A stretch of 35,269 nucleotides of DNA from Streptomyces carpinensis (GTDB taxonomy: Bacteria; Actinomycetota; Actinomycetes; Streptomycetales; Streptomycetaceae), in the NCBI RefSeq assembly GCF_002154505.1, contig NZ_MUBM01000135.1, positions 1-35,269 on the forward strand, given 5' to 3'. The translations under genes and the position numbers were made by a program. Positions within the stretch are counted from its first letter, which is position 1. Every line of letters begins with the position of its first letter. The notes below the pieces were generated by a model. That model did not search any database and was not told where the DNA came from. It saw only the letters and a program-made list of their open reading frames with translations. This document shows, one piece after another, positions 16,156 to 24,861 of this stretch.

Positions 16156-17646
16156 TCAGAGCGCGGCAGTCGGCACGTACGGCGCCAGGTCCGCCGCGAG
16201 CTCCTCGTGCACCCGGGCCTTGAGCAGGGTGCCCTCCGCGGTGTGCTCCTCGGAGATCACCTCGCCCTCGGTGTGGGCGCGGGCGACCAGCTTGCCGTGG
16301 GTGTACGGCACGAGCGCCTCGATCTCGACGGACGGCCGGGGCAGCTCGTTGTCGATCAGGGCGAGCAGCTGGGCGATGCCCCGGCCGGTGCGGGCCGAGA
16401 CGGCGATCGAGTGCTTCTCGATCCGCAGCAGCCGCTGGAGCGCCAGCGGGTCCGCCGCGTCCGCCTTGTTGATCACGACGATCTCGGGTACGTCGGTGGC
16501 GCCGACGTCCCTGATCACCTCGCGCACGGCGGCCAGCTGCTCCTCCGGGTCCGGGTGCGAGCCGTCCACCACGTGCAGGATCAGGTCGGAGTCGCCGACC
16601 TCCTCCATGGTGGAGCGGAACGCCTCGACCAGGTGGTGCGGCAGGTGCCGGACGAAGCCGACGGTGTCGGCCAGCGTGTACAGCCGCCCGCTCGGGGTCT
16701 CGGCCCGGCGCACGGTCGGGTCCAGGGTCGCGAACAGCGCGTTCTCGACCAGGACGCCCGCGCCGGTGAGGCGGTTGAGCAGGGAGGACTTTCCGGCGTT
16801 GGTGTAGCCCGCGATGGCGACGGAGGGCACCTTGTTGCGGCGCCGCTCCTGGCGCTTGATCTCGCGGCCGGTCTTCATGTCCGCGATCTCCCGGCGCATC
16901 TTCGCCATCTTCTCGCGGATCCGGCGCCGGTCCGTCTCGATCTTGGTCTCACCGGGACCACGCGTGGCGAGACCGCCGCTGCCGCCGCCCATCTGGCGGG
17001 ACAGGGACTGACCCCAACCGCGCAGCCTCGGCAGCATGTACTGCATCTGCGCCAGCGCGACCTGCGCCTTGCCCTCTCGCGACTTGGCGTGCTGGGCGAA
17101 GATGTCCAGGATCAGGGCCGTACGGTCGATGACCTTGACCTTGACGACGTCCTCGAGATGGATCAGCTGACCCGGGCTGAGCTCGCCGTCGCAGATGACG
17201 GTGTCCGCGCCCGTCTCCAGGACGATGTCGCGCAGCTCGTCGGCCTTGCCGGAGCCGATGTAGGTGGCCGCGTCGGGCTTGTCGCGGCGCTGGATCACGC
17301 CGTCGAGCACGACCGCGCCCGCGGTCTCCGCGAGGGCGGCGAGCTCGGCCAGGGAGTTCTCCGCGTCCTGCACGGTTCCCGAGGTCCAGACGCCGACGAG
17401 GACGACCCGCTCCAGACGGAGCTGGCGGTACTCGACCTCGGTGACGTCCTCGAGCTCGGTGGAGAGGCCCGCGACACGGCGCAGGGCCGCGCGCTCGGAG
17501 CGGTCGAACTGGTCGCCGTCCCGCTCTCCGTCGATCTCGTGGCTCCAGGCGACGTCCTCTTCCATCAGGGCATCGGCCCGAAGACCTTCGGGATAGGTGT
17601 GCGCGAGGCGCTTGGTGGCCTTGGAAGAGGAAGAAGAGGAGGTCAT
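16156..17646 (-). CDS. hflX: GTPase HflX, ribosome-associated
   Basis: 496 aa. HflX binds 50S subunits and splits or rescues stalled ribosomes under stress. The N-terminal nucleotide-binding subdomain (about 75-180; YIGSGKADEL, GELSPGQ) and the family signature GGSGGLATRGPGETKIE (about 221-237) come before a basic coiled-coil and the G domain: G1 GYTNAGKS (280-287), G2 around Thr in FATLDPT, G3 DTVGF (327-331), G4 NKAD (393-396). A Ser-rich N-terminus (MTSSSSSSK) precedes the core. The ATG at 17646 follows AAGGACCAA, and the upstream open frame to 17823 lacks family similarity. Last gene of the leftward series and terminated by the hairpin at 16069-16105. Confidence 0.95.
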   Translation of the reverse strand: MTSSSSSSKATKRLAHTYPEGLRADALMEEDVAWSHEIDGERDGDQFDRSERAALRRVAGLSTELEDVTEVEYRQLRLERVVLVGVWTSGTVQDAENSLAELAALAETAGAVVLDGVIQRRDKPDAATYIGSGKADELRDIVLETGADTVICDGELSPGQLIHLEDVVKVKVIDRTALILDIFAQHAKSREGKAQVALAQMQYMLPRLRGWGQSLSRQMGGGSGGLATRGPGETKIETDRRRIREKMAKMRREIADMKTGREIKRQERRRNKVPSVAIAGYTNAGKSSLLNRLTGAGVLVENALFATLDPTVRRAETPSGRLYTLADTVGFVRHLPHHLVEAFRSTMEEVGDSDLILHVVDGSHPDPEEQLAAVREVIRDVGATDVPEIVVINKADAADPLALQRLLRIEKHSIAVSARTGRGIAQLLALIDNELPRPSVEIEALVPYTHGKLVARAHTEGEVISEEHTAEGTLLKARVHEELAADLAPYVPTAAL

Positions 17647-17848
17647 TTGGTCCTTACGTCGTTGGGAATCCGTGGTGCGGCGACGGAGCCGTGGAAGAGT
17701 CCGGCTGGGGCTTTCCACAGCGGTTCCGTCACTGCTGTCAACGCACGAGTGCCCCGGGGGATTCCCGTTGCACCCTGCCGTGCCGACCGGAAGATGGTCG
17801 CACGCAACGGCCCGTCTCGTCACGGCGTTATTTCTTCACCGTCGGCGG

Positions 17849-19339
17849 TCACCTCTTCGCCACCCGTGGCGCGTTCTTCTGCGGCGGCGCGGGCTTCCAG
17901 TCCGGGTGGCCGGGCATCGGCGGGGTCTTGGCGCCGTACAGCCAGGCCTTGAAGAAGCCGTTCAGGTCACGCCCGGCGATGTCCGAGGCCAGCCGCTCGA
18001 AGTCGGCCGTGGTCGCCGTCGAGTCCTGATTGCCGCGCACCCAGGCGCGTTCCAGGCGCTCGAATGCGGGTTTGCCGATCCGCTGGCGCAGCGCGTACAG
18101 GACGAGGGCCGCGCCGTCGTAGACGTTCGCTCGGAAGATGCCGGTCTTCTGGCCCACCTTCGACGGCTTGGGCCGTGCCGGCGGGCCACCGGCGGCGCGC
18201 CATGCGTCGGAGGCCCCGTACGCGGCCTTCATCCGGGCCTCCATGGGCTTGTGCGCCTTCTCCTCGGCGTACAGGGCCTCGTACCAGGTGGCGTGTCCCT
18301 CGTTGAGCCACAGGTCGGACCACGTGCGCGGGCTGACGCTGTCCCCGAACCACTGGTGGGACAGCTCGTGCACCATGACCGACTCCACGTACCACTTCGG
18401 GTAGGCGGGATCGGTGAACAGGCCCTTCTCGAAGAGGGAGAGGGTCTGTGTCTCGAGTTCGAAACCGGTGACGGCAGAAGCCATGAGCAGGCCGTACGTC
18501 TCGAAGGGGTAGCGCCCGACCTTGCTCTCCATCCAGGCGATCTGGTCCGGTGTCTTCGCGAGCCAGGGCTCCAGCGTCCCGCGGTCCCCGGTGGGGACGA
18601 CGTCGCGGACGGGAAGACCGTGCGGGCCGGTGCGGTGCAGCACGGTGGAACGGCCGATGGAGACCTGGGCCAGCTCGGTGGCCATGGGGTGCCGGGTGCG
18701 GTACGTCCAGGTGGTGGAGCGACCGGACCGGGCGACACCCGCCGGCAGGCCGTTGGCGACGGCCGTGTACCCGTCGGGGGCGGTGACCCGGATGGTGAAC
18801 ATCGCCTTGTCGGAGGGGTGGTCGTTGCACGGGAACACCAGGTGGGCGGCATCGGCCTGGTTGGCCAGGGCGAGCCCGTCCGTGGTGCGCACCCAGCCGC
18901 CCTCCCGGCCCTTCTCCGGCATCGGGTCGCTGGTGTGGTGCACGGTGATCCGTGCCGAACTGTGCTCGGGCAGCGGAATCCGGGGGGTGACGACGAGGTC
19001 CTCACCGGCGGTGGCGAACGTGGCCGGCAGGCCGTCGACCTCCACGGAGTCGACCTTGCCGTGCCCGAAGTCGAGGTTCACGCTCCGCAGCGTCCTGGTC
19101 ACCCGGGCGTCGATCGTGGTGACGGCCTGGAGCGGCTTGCTGTTGTCACCGGTGTAGCGGAAGGAGAGGTCGTACGACGACACGTCGTACCCCGGGTTGC
19201 CCAGGTACGGGAAGAGCCGGTCGCCGACACCCAGCGGCGTGGGCGGGGCGCTCGCGGCGAGGAGGCAGACGGAGACGGCGGACGCGAGGACGGGCGCCTT
19301 CAGACGACCCGTGACGCGGTGACGGAGGGTGCGCGGCAT
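17849..19339 (-). CDS. Secreted short M1-family zinc metallopeptidase
   Basis: 496 aa, much shorter than aminopeptidase N (about 850). It has the N-terminal beta domain and catalytic domain but no large C-terminal helical domain. A basic start and the hydrophobic APVLASAVSVCLLAASA predict export. The zinc site is HELSHQW (His324, Glu325, His328) with Glu347 in LNEGHATW, the correct 18-residue spacing. The exopeptidase GxMEN-type loop is replaced by GFELE (about 292-296), so peptide-end recognition may differ. The transition-state tyrosine is probably in NVYDGAAL. The ATG at 19339 starts the signal peptide without a strong Shine-Dalgarno. A GTG at 19396 is an alternative. It lies between rshA and hflX, same strand. 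Confidence 0.85.
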   Translation of the reverse strand: MPRTLRHRVTGRLKAPVLASAVSVCLLAASAPPTPLGVGDRLFPYLGNPGYDVSSYDLSFRYTGDNSKPLQAVTTIDARVTRTLRSVNLDFGHGKVDSVEVDGLPATFATAGEDLVVTPRIPLPEHSSARITVHHTSDPMPEKGREGGWVRTTDGLALANQADAAHLVFPCNDHPSDKAMFTIRVTAPDGYTAVANGLPAGVARSGRSTTWTYRTRHPMATELAQVSIGRSTVLHRTGPHGLPVRDVVPTGDRGTLEPWLAKTPDQIAWMESKVGRYPFETYGLLMASAVTGFELETQTLSLFEKGLFTDPAYPKWYVESVMVHELSHQWFGDSVSPRTWSDLWLNEGHATWYEALYAEEKAHKPMEARMKAAYGASDAWRAAGGPPARPKPSKVGQKTGIFRANVYDGAALVLYALRQRIGKPAFERLERAWVRGNQDSTATTADFERLASDIAGRDLNGFFKAWLYGAKTPPMPGHPDWKPAPPQKNAPRVAKR

Positions 19340-19452
19340 GCACCCACGGCTATCAGCGACCGGGCATGGTACGGCGACGACGCGCGCCCCACCCACCCGA
19401 ACTGGGCCCTTCGGGGGACACGGACAGAGTTGCGACGCGGCACCTGGGGTTC

Positions 19453-19552
19453 GACCGGCCCGGGCCAGAGGTCACCTGACCGGCCCGGGCCGAGGTCATC
19501 CGGCCGAGCTGGGACGGAGGTCTGGCCGACCGGCCCGGGACCGAGGTCTGGC
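19453..19552. repeat. Three degenerate copies of a GACCGGCCCGGG-GAGGTC unit
   Basis: Units starting at 19453, 19478 and 19528 share GACCGGCCCGGG followed by (c/a)c(a)GAGGTC. The first two are 25 bp apart, the third 50 bp further on. They lie in the rshA - metallopeptidase spacer, downstream of the rshA terminator hairpin. Confidence 0.6.
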
Positions 19553-19563
19553 CGACCCGGAGC

Positions 19564-19593
19564 GGTGTCCGGCCCCACCCGGCGCCGGACACC
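19564..19593 (-). terminator. rshA terminator hairpin
   Basis: A perfect 10-bp stem ggtgtccggc / gccggacacc with a 10-nt loop starting 15 bp after the rshA stop. Confidence 0.65.
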
Positions 19594-19607
19594 CGCGCCG
19601 TCCCGGC

Positions 19608-21872
19608 TCAGATGCCCGGCGGCTGGGGGTGCTGCTGGGCCCGGCTGACGTCGTAGACGCCCGGGACGTTGCGCATCGCCCGCATGAGGGCGGGCAGGCG
19701 GGCGGCGTCGGGGAGCTGCAGGGTGTAGGTGTGGTGGACGCGCTGCTGGGTGGGCGGGGCCACGGTCGCCGAGATGATCTCGACGCCCTCCAGGGCGATG
19801 GCCTCGGTCAGGTCGGCGAGCAGACGCGGACGGCCGAACGATTCGGCGAGCAGCGTGACCCGGCACGCGGTGGAGTCGCCCCAGCGCACGCCTACCTCCG
19901 GGCGCCCCGTGCTCTTCATCCGTGCGACCGTCGAGCACCCGACGCGGTGCACGGTCACCACTCCCCCGCGGACGGCGAACGCGGTGACCGCGTCGGGCGG
20001 CACGGGCGTGCAGCAGCCGGCGAGCCGCACGGCGGCGCGGGGCTGGTCGACGATGACGGCGCTCGCCGCTGCGGACCGGCTGTCCCGCGTGCCCATCTGG
20101 GACCCGTCCGATCCGTCTGATCCGTCTGATCCGTCCGATCCGTCCGGCCTGTCGGGCCTGTCGGGCTCCTCCGCCGGGGCGGCGGTGGCCGGGGTCCCGT
20201 CCGCGGTTCCCGGAAGCCCGTTCACGATGTCCGGGACACCGGCCGTGGCCTGCCCGGAGGCCTCGGCCGCGTCGTCGGCCGCCGCCGGATGCGCCGTCAG
20301 CCACCGCTGGATGGCGATGCGGGCGGCGGGGGTGTGGGCGTGGTCCAGCCACTCCCTGGAGGGCTCGGAGGCGGGGTCCTGACCCATGAGGAGCTGGACG
20401 GTGTCACCGTCCTTCAGGACGGTGCTCAGCGTCGCCAGGCGGCCGTTGACGCGGGCGCCGATGCACGCGTGGGCGTCCTCGCCGTACTGCGCGTAGGCCG
20501 CGTCCACACACGTCGCCCCCTCGGGCAGGCCCAGCGTGCCGCCGTCCGGCCGGAAGACGGTGATCTCGCGGTCCTGGGCCAGGTCCTCGCGCAGCGTGGA
20601 CCAGAAGGTGTCGGGGTCGGGTGCCGCCCGCTGCCAGTCGAGGAGACGGGAGAGCCAGCCGGGCCGGGTGGGGTCGACGCGCTCGCCGTCGCCCGCCGAC
20701 TGTTCCTCCGAGGGAGGGGCGTAGGGATTGCCCAGCGCGACGACGCCGGCCTCGGCGACCTTGTGCATCTGGTGGGTGCGGATGAGGACTTCGACGACCT
20801 GGCCGTCCTCACGGGCGACGGCCGTGTGCAGCGACTGGTACAGGTTGAACTTGGGTACGGCGATGAAGTCCTTGAACTCCGAGACCACCGGGGTCATACA
20901 GGTGTGCAGCTCACCGAGGACTCCGTAGCAGTCGGCGTCCTCGCCCACCAGCACGAGCAGCCTGCCGAAGTCGCAGCCGCGCAGCCGGCCGCGCTTGCGG
21001 GCGACGCGGTGGACGGAGACGAAGTGCCGTGGTCTGACCAGCACTTCGGCGGAGATGTCGGCCTCGCGCAGCACGCCGCGTACCTGCTCGGCGACCTCGG
21101 TGAGCGGGTCGCCGGGACGGGCCGCGTTCTCGACGATCAGCTCGCGTGTGCTCTCGTACTCCTCCGGGTGCAGGATCGCGAAGACCAGGTCCTCAAGCTC
21201 GGTCTTGAGCGCCTGCACGCCGAGCCGTTCGGCGAGCGGGATGAGCACGTCCCTGGTCACCTTGGCGATGCGGGCCTGTTTCTCCGGGCGCATCACGCCC
21301 AGGGTGCGCATGTTGTGCAGCCGGTCGGCGAGTTTGATCGACATCACTCGCACGTCGTTGCCGGTGGCGACGAGCATCTTGCGGAAGGTCTCGGGCTCGG
21401 CGGCGGCGCCGTAGTCGACCTTCTCCAGCTTGGTGACGCCGTCGACGAGGTAGCGGACCTCCTCCCCGAACTGCTCGCCGACCTGGTCCAGCGTCACCTC
21501 GGTGTCCTCGACCGTGTCGTGGAGGAGCGAGGCCGTCAACGTCGTCGTCTCGGCGCCCAGTTCGGCGAGGATCAGGGTCACGGCGAGCGGATGCGTGATG
21601 TACGGCTCGCCGCTCTTGCGCATCTGGCCGCGGTGCGAGGACTCGGCCAGGACGTAGGCGCGGCGCAGCGGTTCGAGGTCCGCGTCGGGGAAGTGGGCGC
21701 GGTGCGCCTCGGCCACGTGGCCGATGGCGTCGGGCAGCCGGTCGCGGGCGGCGGGGCCGAGCAGCGCGGCCCGGCCGAGACGGCGCAGGTCGATCCGCGG
21801 GCGGGCCCTCCTGCGGGGCGCCGCCGGCGCCACCGGGCCCGGGGCCGCGGGATTCGTGGCATCCGCACTCAT
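19608..21872 (-). CDS. rshA: RelA/SpoT-family (p)ppGpp enzyme, RshA type
   Basis: 754 aa. The hydrolase half keeps every hallmark: RKSGEPYITHP (about 85-95), LLHDTVEDT (His118, Asp119, Glu122, Asp123) and KLADRLHNMRTL (Asn187). The synthetase half (about 275-380) is divergent. The usual GRPKH lysine is Arg (VRPRH), DLxGIR is CDFGRLL, NGYQSLHT is NLYQSLHT, EVQIRT is EVLIRT, and the AAHW segment is VVALGNP. TGS follows (ITVFRPDGGTLGLPEG), then an Ala/Pro/Asp-Gly-Ser linker with a DGS tandem repeat, a GCCTPVPPD zinc-finger-like region and a C-terminal ACT domain. The ATG at 21872 has GGAGG upstream. S. coelicolor carries the same gene, rshA, beside its canonical relA. It lies downstream of dapF. 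Confidence 0.93.
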   Translation of the reverse strand: MSADATNPAAPGPVAPAAPRRRARPRIDLRRLGRAALLGPAARDRLPDAIGHVAEAHRAHFPDADLEPLRRAYVLAESSHRGQMRKSGEPYITHPLAVTLILAELGAETTTLTASLLHDTVEDTEVTLDQVGEQFGEEVRYLVDGVTKLEKVDYGAAAEPETFRKMLVATGNDVRVMSIKLADRLHNMRTLGVMRPEKQARIAKVTRDVLIPLAERLGVQALKTELEDLVFAILHPEEYESTRELIVENAARPGDPLTEVAEQVRGVLREADISAEVLVRPRHFVSVHRVARKRGRLRGCDFGRLLVLVGEDADCYGVLGELHTCMTPVVSEFKDFIAVPKFNLYQSLHTAVAREDGQVVEVLIRTHQMHKVAEAGVVALGNPYAPPSEEQSAGDGERVDPTRPGWLSRLLDWQRAAPDPDTFWSTLREDLAQDREITVFRPDGGTLGLPEGATCVDAAYAQYGEDAHACIGARVNGRLATLSTVLKDGDTVQLLMGQDPASEPSREWLDHAHTPAARIAIQRWLTAHPAAADDAAEASGQATAGVPDIVNGLPGTADGTPATAAPAEEPDRPDRPDGSDGSDGSDGSDGSQMGTRDSRSAAASAVIVDQPRAAVRLAGCCTPVPPDAVTAFAVRGGVVTVHRVGCSTVARMKSTGRPEVGVRWGDSTACRVTLLAESFGRPRLLADLTEAIALEGVEIISATVAPPTQQRVHHTYTLQLPDAARLPALMRAMRNVPGVYDVSRAQQHPQPPGI
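20105..20167. repeat. Seven degenerate 9-bp tandem repeats inside rshA
   Basis: Units cgtccgatc / cgtctgatc (20105-20140) grade into cgtccggcc and tgtcgggcc. On the coding strand they give DRPDRPDGSDGSDGS, a flexible acidic linker between the TGS and C-terminal regulatory domains. Whole-codon units allow length change without frameshift. Confidence 0.85.
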
Positions 21873-22171
21873 GGGCACCTCCGGCTGCGTGGACCGGCGG
21901 ACGGGATGCCCCAGGGCGTACTCGGCTCAGGGGTTGGCGACGGATCCCCCGTCCGGGCCGGTGCTTGATGCTACCGAGCCCAGCACACCCGGCCGACCGC
22001 CTCTCGCAGAGCGTGAAACGGATCACCCATTCGAGCGACGGATCAGAGGTTTACGATTTCCGGCCACCTGACAGGCGGTCGGCCATGGATTCGCGCCCGC
22101 CGCCGTTCCCCCGGCGTGGATCCTGTCCCGGGCCCCGCTCACCGCCACTGGAGGTCGCGGTCCGGGCCTGC
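21873..22171. other. Spacer between dapF and rshA
   Basis: 299 bp upstream of rshA. It contains an A/T-richer patch near 22010-22060 (plus strand ggtttacgatttccgg) that stands out from the surrounding GC and is a plausible promoter zone for rshA, although I could not assign -35/-10 elements with confidence. No gene is supported. Confidence 0.35.
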
Positions 22172-23041
22172 TCAGCCGGCCGCTGTTTCCAGCCACTCCG
22201 CGTCGATCTCGCCCTCGGCGACGATCACCGCGGGACCGGTCATCTCGACCTCGCCGTCCGGCCGCTCGGTGATCACCAGCGTCCCGCCGGGCACGTCCAC
22301 CGTGTAGGTCGCCGGGGAGCCGGTGACGGCCGGGTCGGCGCCGTCGCGCCGGGCGGCCGCAACGGCGACGGCGCAGGCGCCCGTGCCGCACGAGCGAGTC
22401 TCACCGGCGCCGCGCTCGTGCACGCGCATCGCCACGTGGCGAGGGCCGCGGTCGGCCACGAACTCGACGTTCACGCCGTCCGGGTAGGCGGCGGCCGGGC
22501 TGAACGGGGGCGGGGAGAGCAGGTCACCGGCGTCCGCGAGGTCATCGACGAAGGCGACCGCATGCGGATTGCCCATGTTCACGTTCCGTGCCGGCCAGCT
22601 GTGCCGTCCGACACTCACCGTGACGTCCCCCTCGGGGAGCCGTGCCCTGCCCATGCCGACCGTGACGTCACCGTCCTTGGCGACGTGCACCGTCTTCACG
22701 CCCGCGCGCGTGGCGATCGCGAGGTCGCCCTCGGACGCGTGCCCGGCGTGCTGGAGGTAGCGGGCGAACACCCGTACGCCGTTGCCGCACATCTCGGCGA
22801 TCGAGCCGTCGCCGTTGCGGTAGTCCATGAACCACTCGGCCTCGGCCGCCATCCGCCGGGCCTCCGGGTGCGCGGCCGAGCGGACGACGTGCAGCACACC
22901 GTCACCGCCGATGCCCGCGCGCCGGTCGCACAGGGCGGCGACCGCGGCCGGGGACAGGTCGACGGCGTTCTCCGGGTCGGGAACGATCACGAAGTCGTTC
23001 TCCGTGCCGTGACCCTTGAGGAAGGCGATGCGGGTGCTCAT
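22172..23041 (-). CDS. dapF: Diaminopimelate epimerase
   Basis: 289 aa, normal length. It converts LL- to meso-diaminopimelate for lysine synthesis; Streptomyces peptidoglycan uses the LL form, so here it mainly feeds lysine. The two catalytic cysteines are Cys85 in EMCGNGVR and Cys218 in RSCGTGACA. Substrate-binding segments KGHGTENDFV, NMGNPHAV and GVNVEFV are present. ATG at 23041. It is 92 bp downstream of a membrane-protein gene and 299 bp upstream of rshA. Two hairpins lie just before it. Confidence 0.96.
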   Translation of the reverse strand: MSTRIAFLKGHGTENDFVIVPDPENAVDLSPAAVAALCDRRAGIGGDGVLHVVRSAAHPEARRMAAEAEWFMDYRNGDGSIAEMCGNGVRVFARYLQHAGHASEGDLAIATRAGVKTVHVAKDGDVTVGMGRARLPEGDVTVSVGRHSWPARNVNMGNPHAVAFVDDLADAGDLLSPPPFSPAAAYPDGVNVEFVADRGPRHVAMRVHERGAGETRSCGTGACAVAVAAARRDGADPAVTGSPATYTVDVPGGTLVITERPDGEVEMTGPAVIVAEGEIDAEWLETAAG

Positions 23042-23075
23042 GCCTCGATCGTACGGGGTGGGTACGACAGTCCGG

Positions 23076-23114
23076 CGGCCACGCCCACTGTGGCCGGGCC
23101 GCCCGTGCGGGCGG
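23076..23114 (-). other. Two hairpins ahead of dapF
   Basis: cggccac / gtggccg (23076-23082 with 23090-23096) and ccgccc-gtgc-gggcgg (23099-23114) lie between the membrane-protein stop (23134) and the dapF start. They could terminate the upstream message or act in the dapF leader. Neither has a U-run. Confidence 0.4.
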
Positions 23115-23133
23115 ACACCCTGGAGGCGGCGGG

Positions 23134-23631
23134 CTAGCGCAGCCGGGCGACCCGCCAGACGGCGAGGACGACGATCACGGCGACGAGGAGCGCGTAGGCG
23201 CCGATCAGCCGCCAGTCGGGCCGCCGGCCGGCACCGCGCGGCGGCAGGCCGGGCCAGGTGTACCCCACGCGACGGGCGGCCATCATGCCCCAGCCGGCCG
23301 CGCAGGAGCAGATCAGCAGCCCCAGCATGGCGATCATCGCGCCGCTGTCGCCGTCGAAGGCCAGCGGGAAGGCGAACATCAGCGAGCCGACGGCGGCCAG
23401 TCCCACGATCGGGGCGAGCTGCCAGATGCGCAGGCGTCGCTGCGGGCGCAGCTCGACCTCCACCTCGGGCCCGGCGAACATCTCCTCGGGCTCCGGGCCG
23501 TCCGCGGTCACGCCGCCCTGCGTGTCATCGGGCCCGTCGGGGCTCAGCGAGTCCTCGACCGGTTCGGCGCCGAGGCGCTCCACGGTGATGCGCTCGGTGC
23601 CTTGTGCGGTGTCGCGAGGGCCGGCCTCCAT
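23134..23631 (-). CDS. Three-helix membrane protein of unknown function
   Basis: 165 aa from the ATG at 23631; a GTG at 23637 is an equally usable start, both following GGGAGG. The N-terminal 85 residues are hydrophilic and acidic (Glu/Asp/Pro-rich), so probably cytosolic. Three hydrophobic segments follow: LAPIVGLAAVGSLMFAFPLA, MIAMLGLLICSCAAGWGMMA and LIGAYALLVAVIVVLAVW. It ends in a basic RVARLR. It sits between miaA and dapF on the same strand. I do not recognise a family. Confidence 0.7.
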   Translation of the reverse strand: MEAGPRDTAQGTERITVERLGAEPVEDSLSPDGPDDTQGGVTADGPEPEEMFAGPEVEVELRPQRRLRIWQLAPIVGLAAVGSLMFAFPLAFDGDSGAMIAMLGLLICSCAAGWGMMAARRVGYTWPGLPPRGAGRRPDWRLIGAYALLVAVIVVLAVWRVARLR

Positions 23632-23680
23632 CGCCACGCGCCCTCCCAACTAGGACTCCACTTGGTCGATCGAAGCTTGA

Positions 23681-23734
23681 TGATGGCACGGTCCCGGAGG
23701 CCCCGATGACGGCCTGGGCGTCCCGATGCCATCA
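23681..23734 (-). other. Inverted repeat downstream of miaA
   Basis: tgatggca (23681-23688) pairs with tgccatca (23727-23734) around a 38-nt GC-rich loop, just after the miaA stop at 23740. Possibly a weak terminator. Confidence 0.3.
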
Positions 23735-23739
23735 CGTGA

Positions 23740-24678
23740 TCAGGCTGTAACCGGTCGTTCGACCAACGCCAGGGCGAGGTGCGGAAGTTCCGCGAGGTCC
23801 GCGGCGGCCCCGCTCAGCCAGTGCACGCGCGGGTCGCGCCGGAACCAGGAGTCCTGGCGGCGCGCGAAGCGCTTGGTGGCACGTACGGTCTCCGCGCGCG
23901 CCTCCTCGAGCGTGCACTCCCCGGCGAGCGCCGCGAGCACCTGCTGGTAGCCGAGCGCACGGGAGGCCGTACGCCCCTCCCGCAGGCCCTGCGCCTCCAG
24001 CCCGCGCACCTCGTCCACGAGACCCGCCTCCCACATGCGGTCGACCCGGCGCGCGATGCGCTCGTCGAGCTCGGGCCGCGCCACGTCGACGCCGATCTGC
24101 ACGGTGTCGTAGACGGAGTCGTGGCCCGGGAGGTTCGCCGTGAACGGCCGGCCGGTGATCTCGATCACTTCCAGCGCCCGGACGATACGGCGGCCGTTGC
24201 TGGGCAGGATCGCCCGCGCGGCCTCGGGGTCGGCGGCCGCCAGGCGGGCGTGCAGCGCCCCTGAGCCGCGCAGCGCGAGCTCCTCCTCCAGGCGGGCCCG
24301 AACCGCGGGGTCGGTGCCGGGGAACTCCAGGTTGTCCACGGCCCCGCGGACGTAGAGGCCGGAGCCGCCGACCAGGATCGGCCAGCGTCCCTCGGCGAGC
24401 AGGGCGTCGATGCGCTCCCTCGCGAGCCGCTGGTACTCGGCGACGGAGGCCGTGACCGTCACGTCCCAGACGTCCAGCAGGTGGTGCGGCACGCCGCCGC
24501 GCTCCTCGGGCGTCAGCTTCGCGGTGCCGATGTCCATCCCTCGGTAGAGCTGCATGGAGTCGGCGTTGACGATCTCTCCGCCGAGGCGCTGGGCCAGATG
24601 GACGCCGAGATCGGATTTTCCGGCCGCGGTGGGGCCGACGACGGCGATGACGCGGGGGGCGGGGGGTGCGCTGCTCAC
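23740..24678 (-). CDS. miaA: tRNA dimethylallyltransferase MiaA
   Basis: 312 aa. It transfers the dimethylallyl group to A37 of tRNAs that read UNN codons, giving i6A, the substrate of MiaB encoded about 2 kb away. The P-loop is GPTAAGKS (15-22), the catalytic or tRNA-binding region NADSMQLYRGMDIGTAK (Asp40, Ser41), with LVGGSGLYVRG and SRALGYQQV following. The GTG at 24678 starts just before the P-loop strand, at the usual distance, with no strong Shine-Dalgarno. First gene of the leftward series ending in hflX, and divergent from two small genes. Confidence 0.95.
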   Translation of the reverse strand: MSSAPPAPRVIAVVGPTAAGKSDLGVHLAQRLGGEIVNADSMQLYRGMDIGTAKLTPEERGGVPHHLLDVWDVTVTASVAEYQRLARERIDALLAEGRWPILVGGSGLYVRGAVDNLEFPGTDPAVRARLEEELALRGSGALHARLAAADPEAARAILPSNGRRIVRALEVIEITGRPFTANLPGHDSVYDTVQIGVDVARPELDERIARRVDRMWEAGLVDEVRGLEAQGLREGRTASRALGYQQVLAALAGECTLEEARAETVRATKRFARRQDSWFRRDPRVHWLSGAAADLAELPHLALALVERPVTA

Positions 24679-24861
24679 CGCACCAGTCTCGCAAACGCCC
24701 CACGGGCATCTCGAACGAGTTACGTGACGGCGCGCGCCGGGTGTCGTTGCCCGTTGCGAGGTTCCCGCGGCCGGATTCCGGCGGGAGGTGGTCGGGGCAC
24801 CGCGAACGGACCCACCGGGCTACGCGGGTTTTCGCCCGCACGAGTAACGTATGGAGTTGAT

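Noticed and set aside
17647..17823. Longer HflX N-terminus
   Set aside because: The ATG at 17646 has an AAGGA site and precedes the Ser-rich leader; residues upstream look random.
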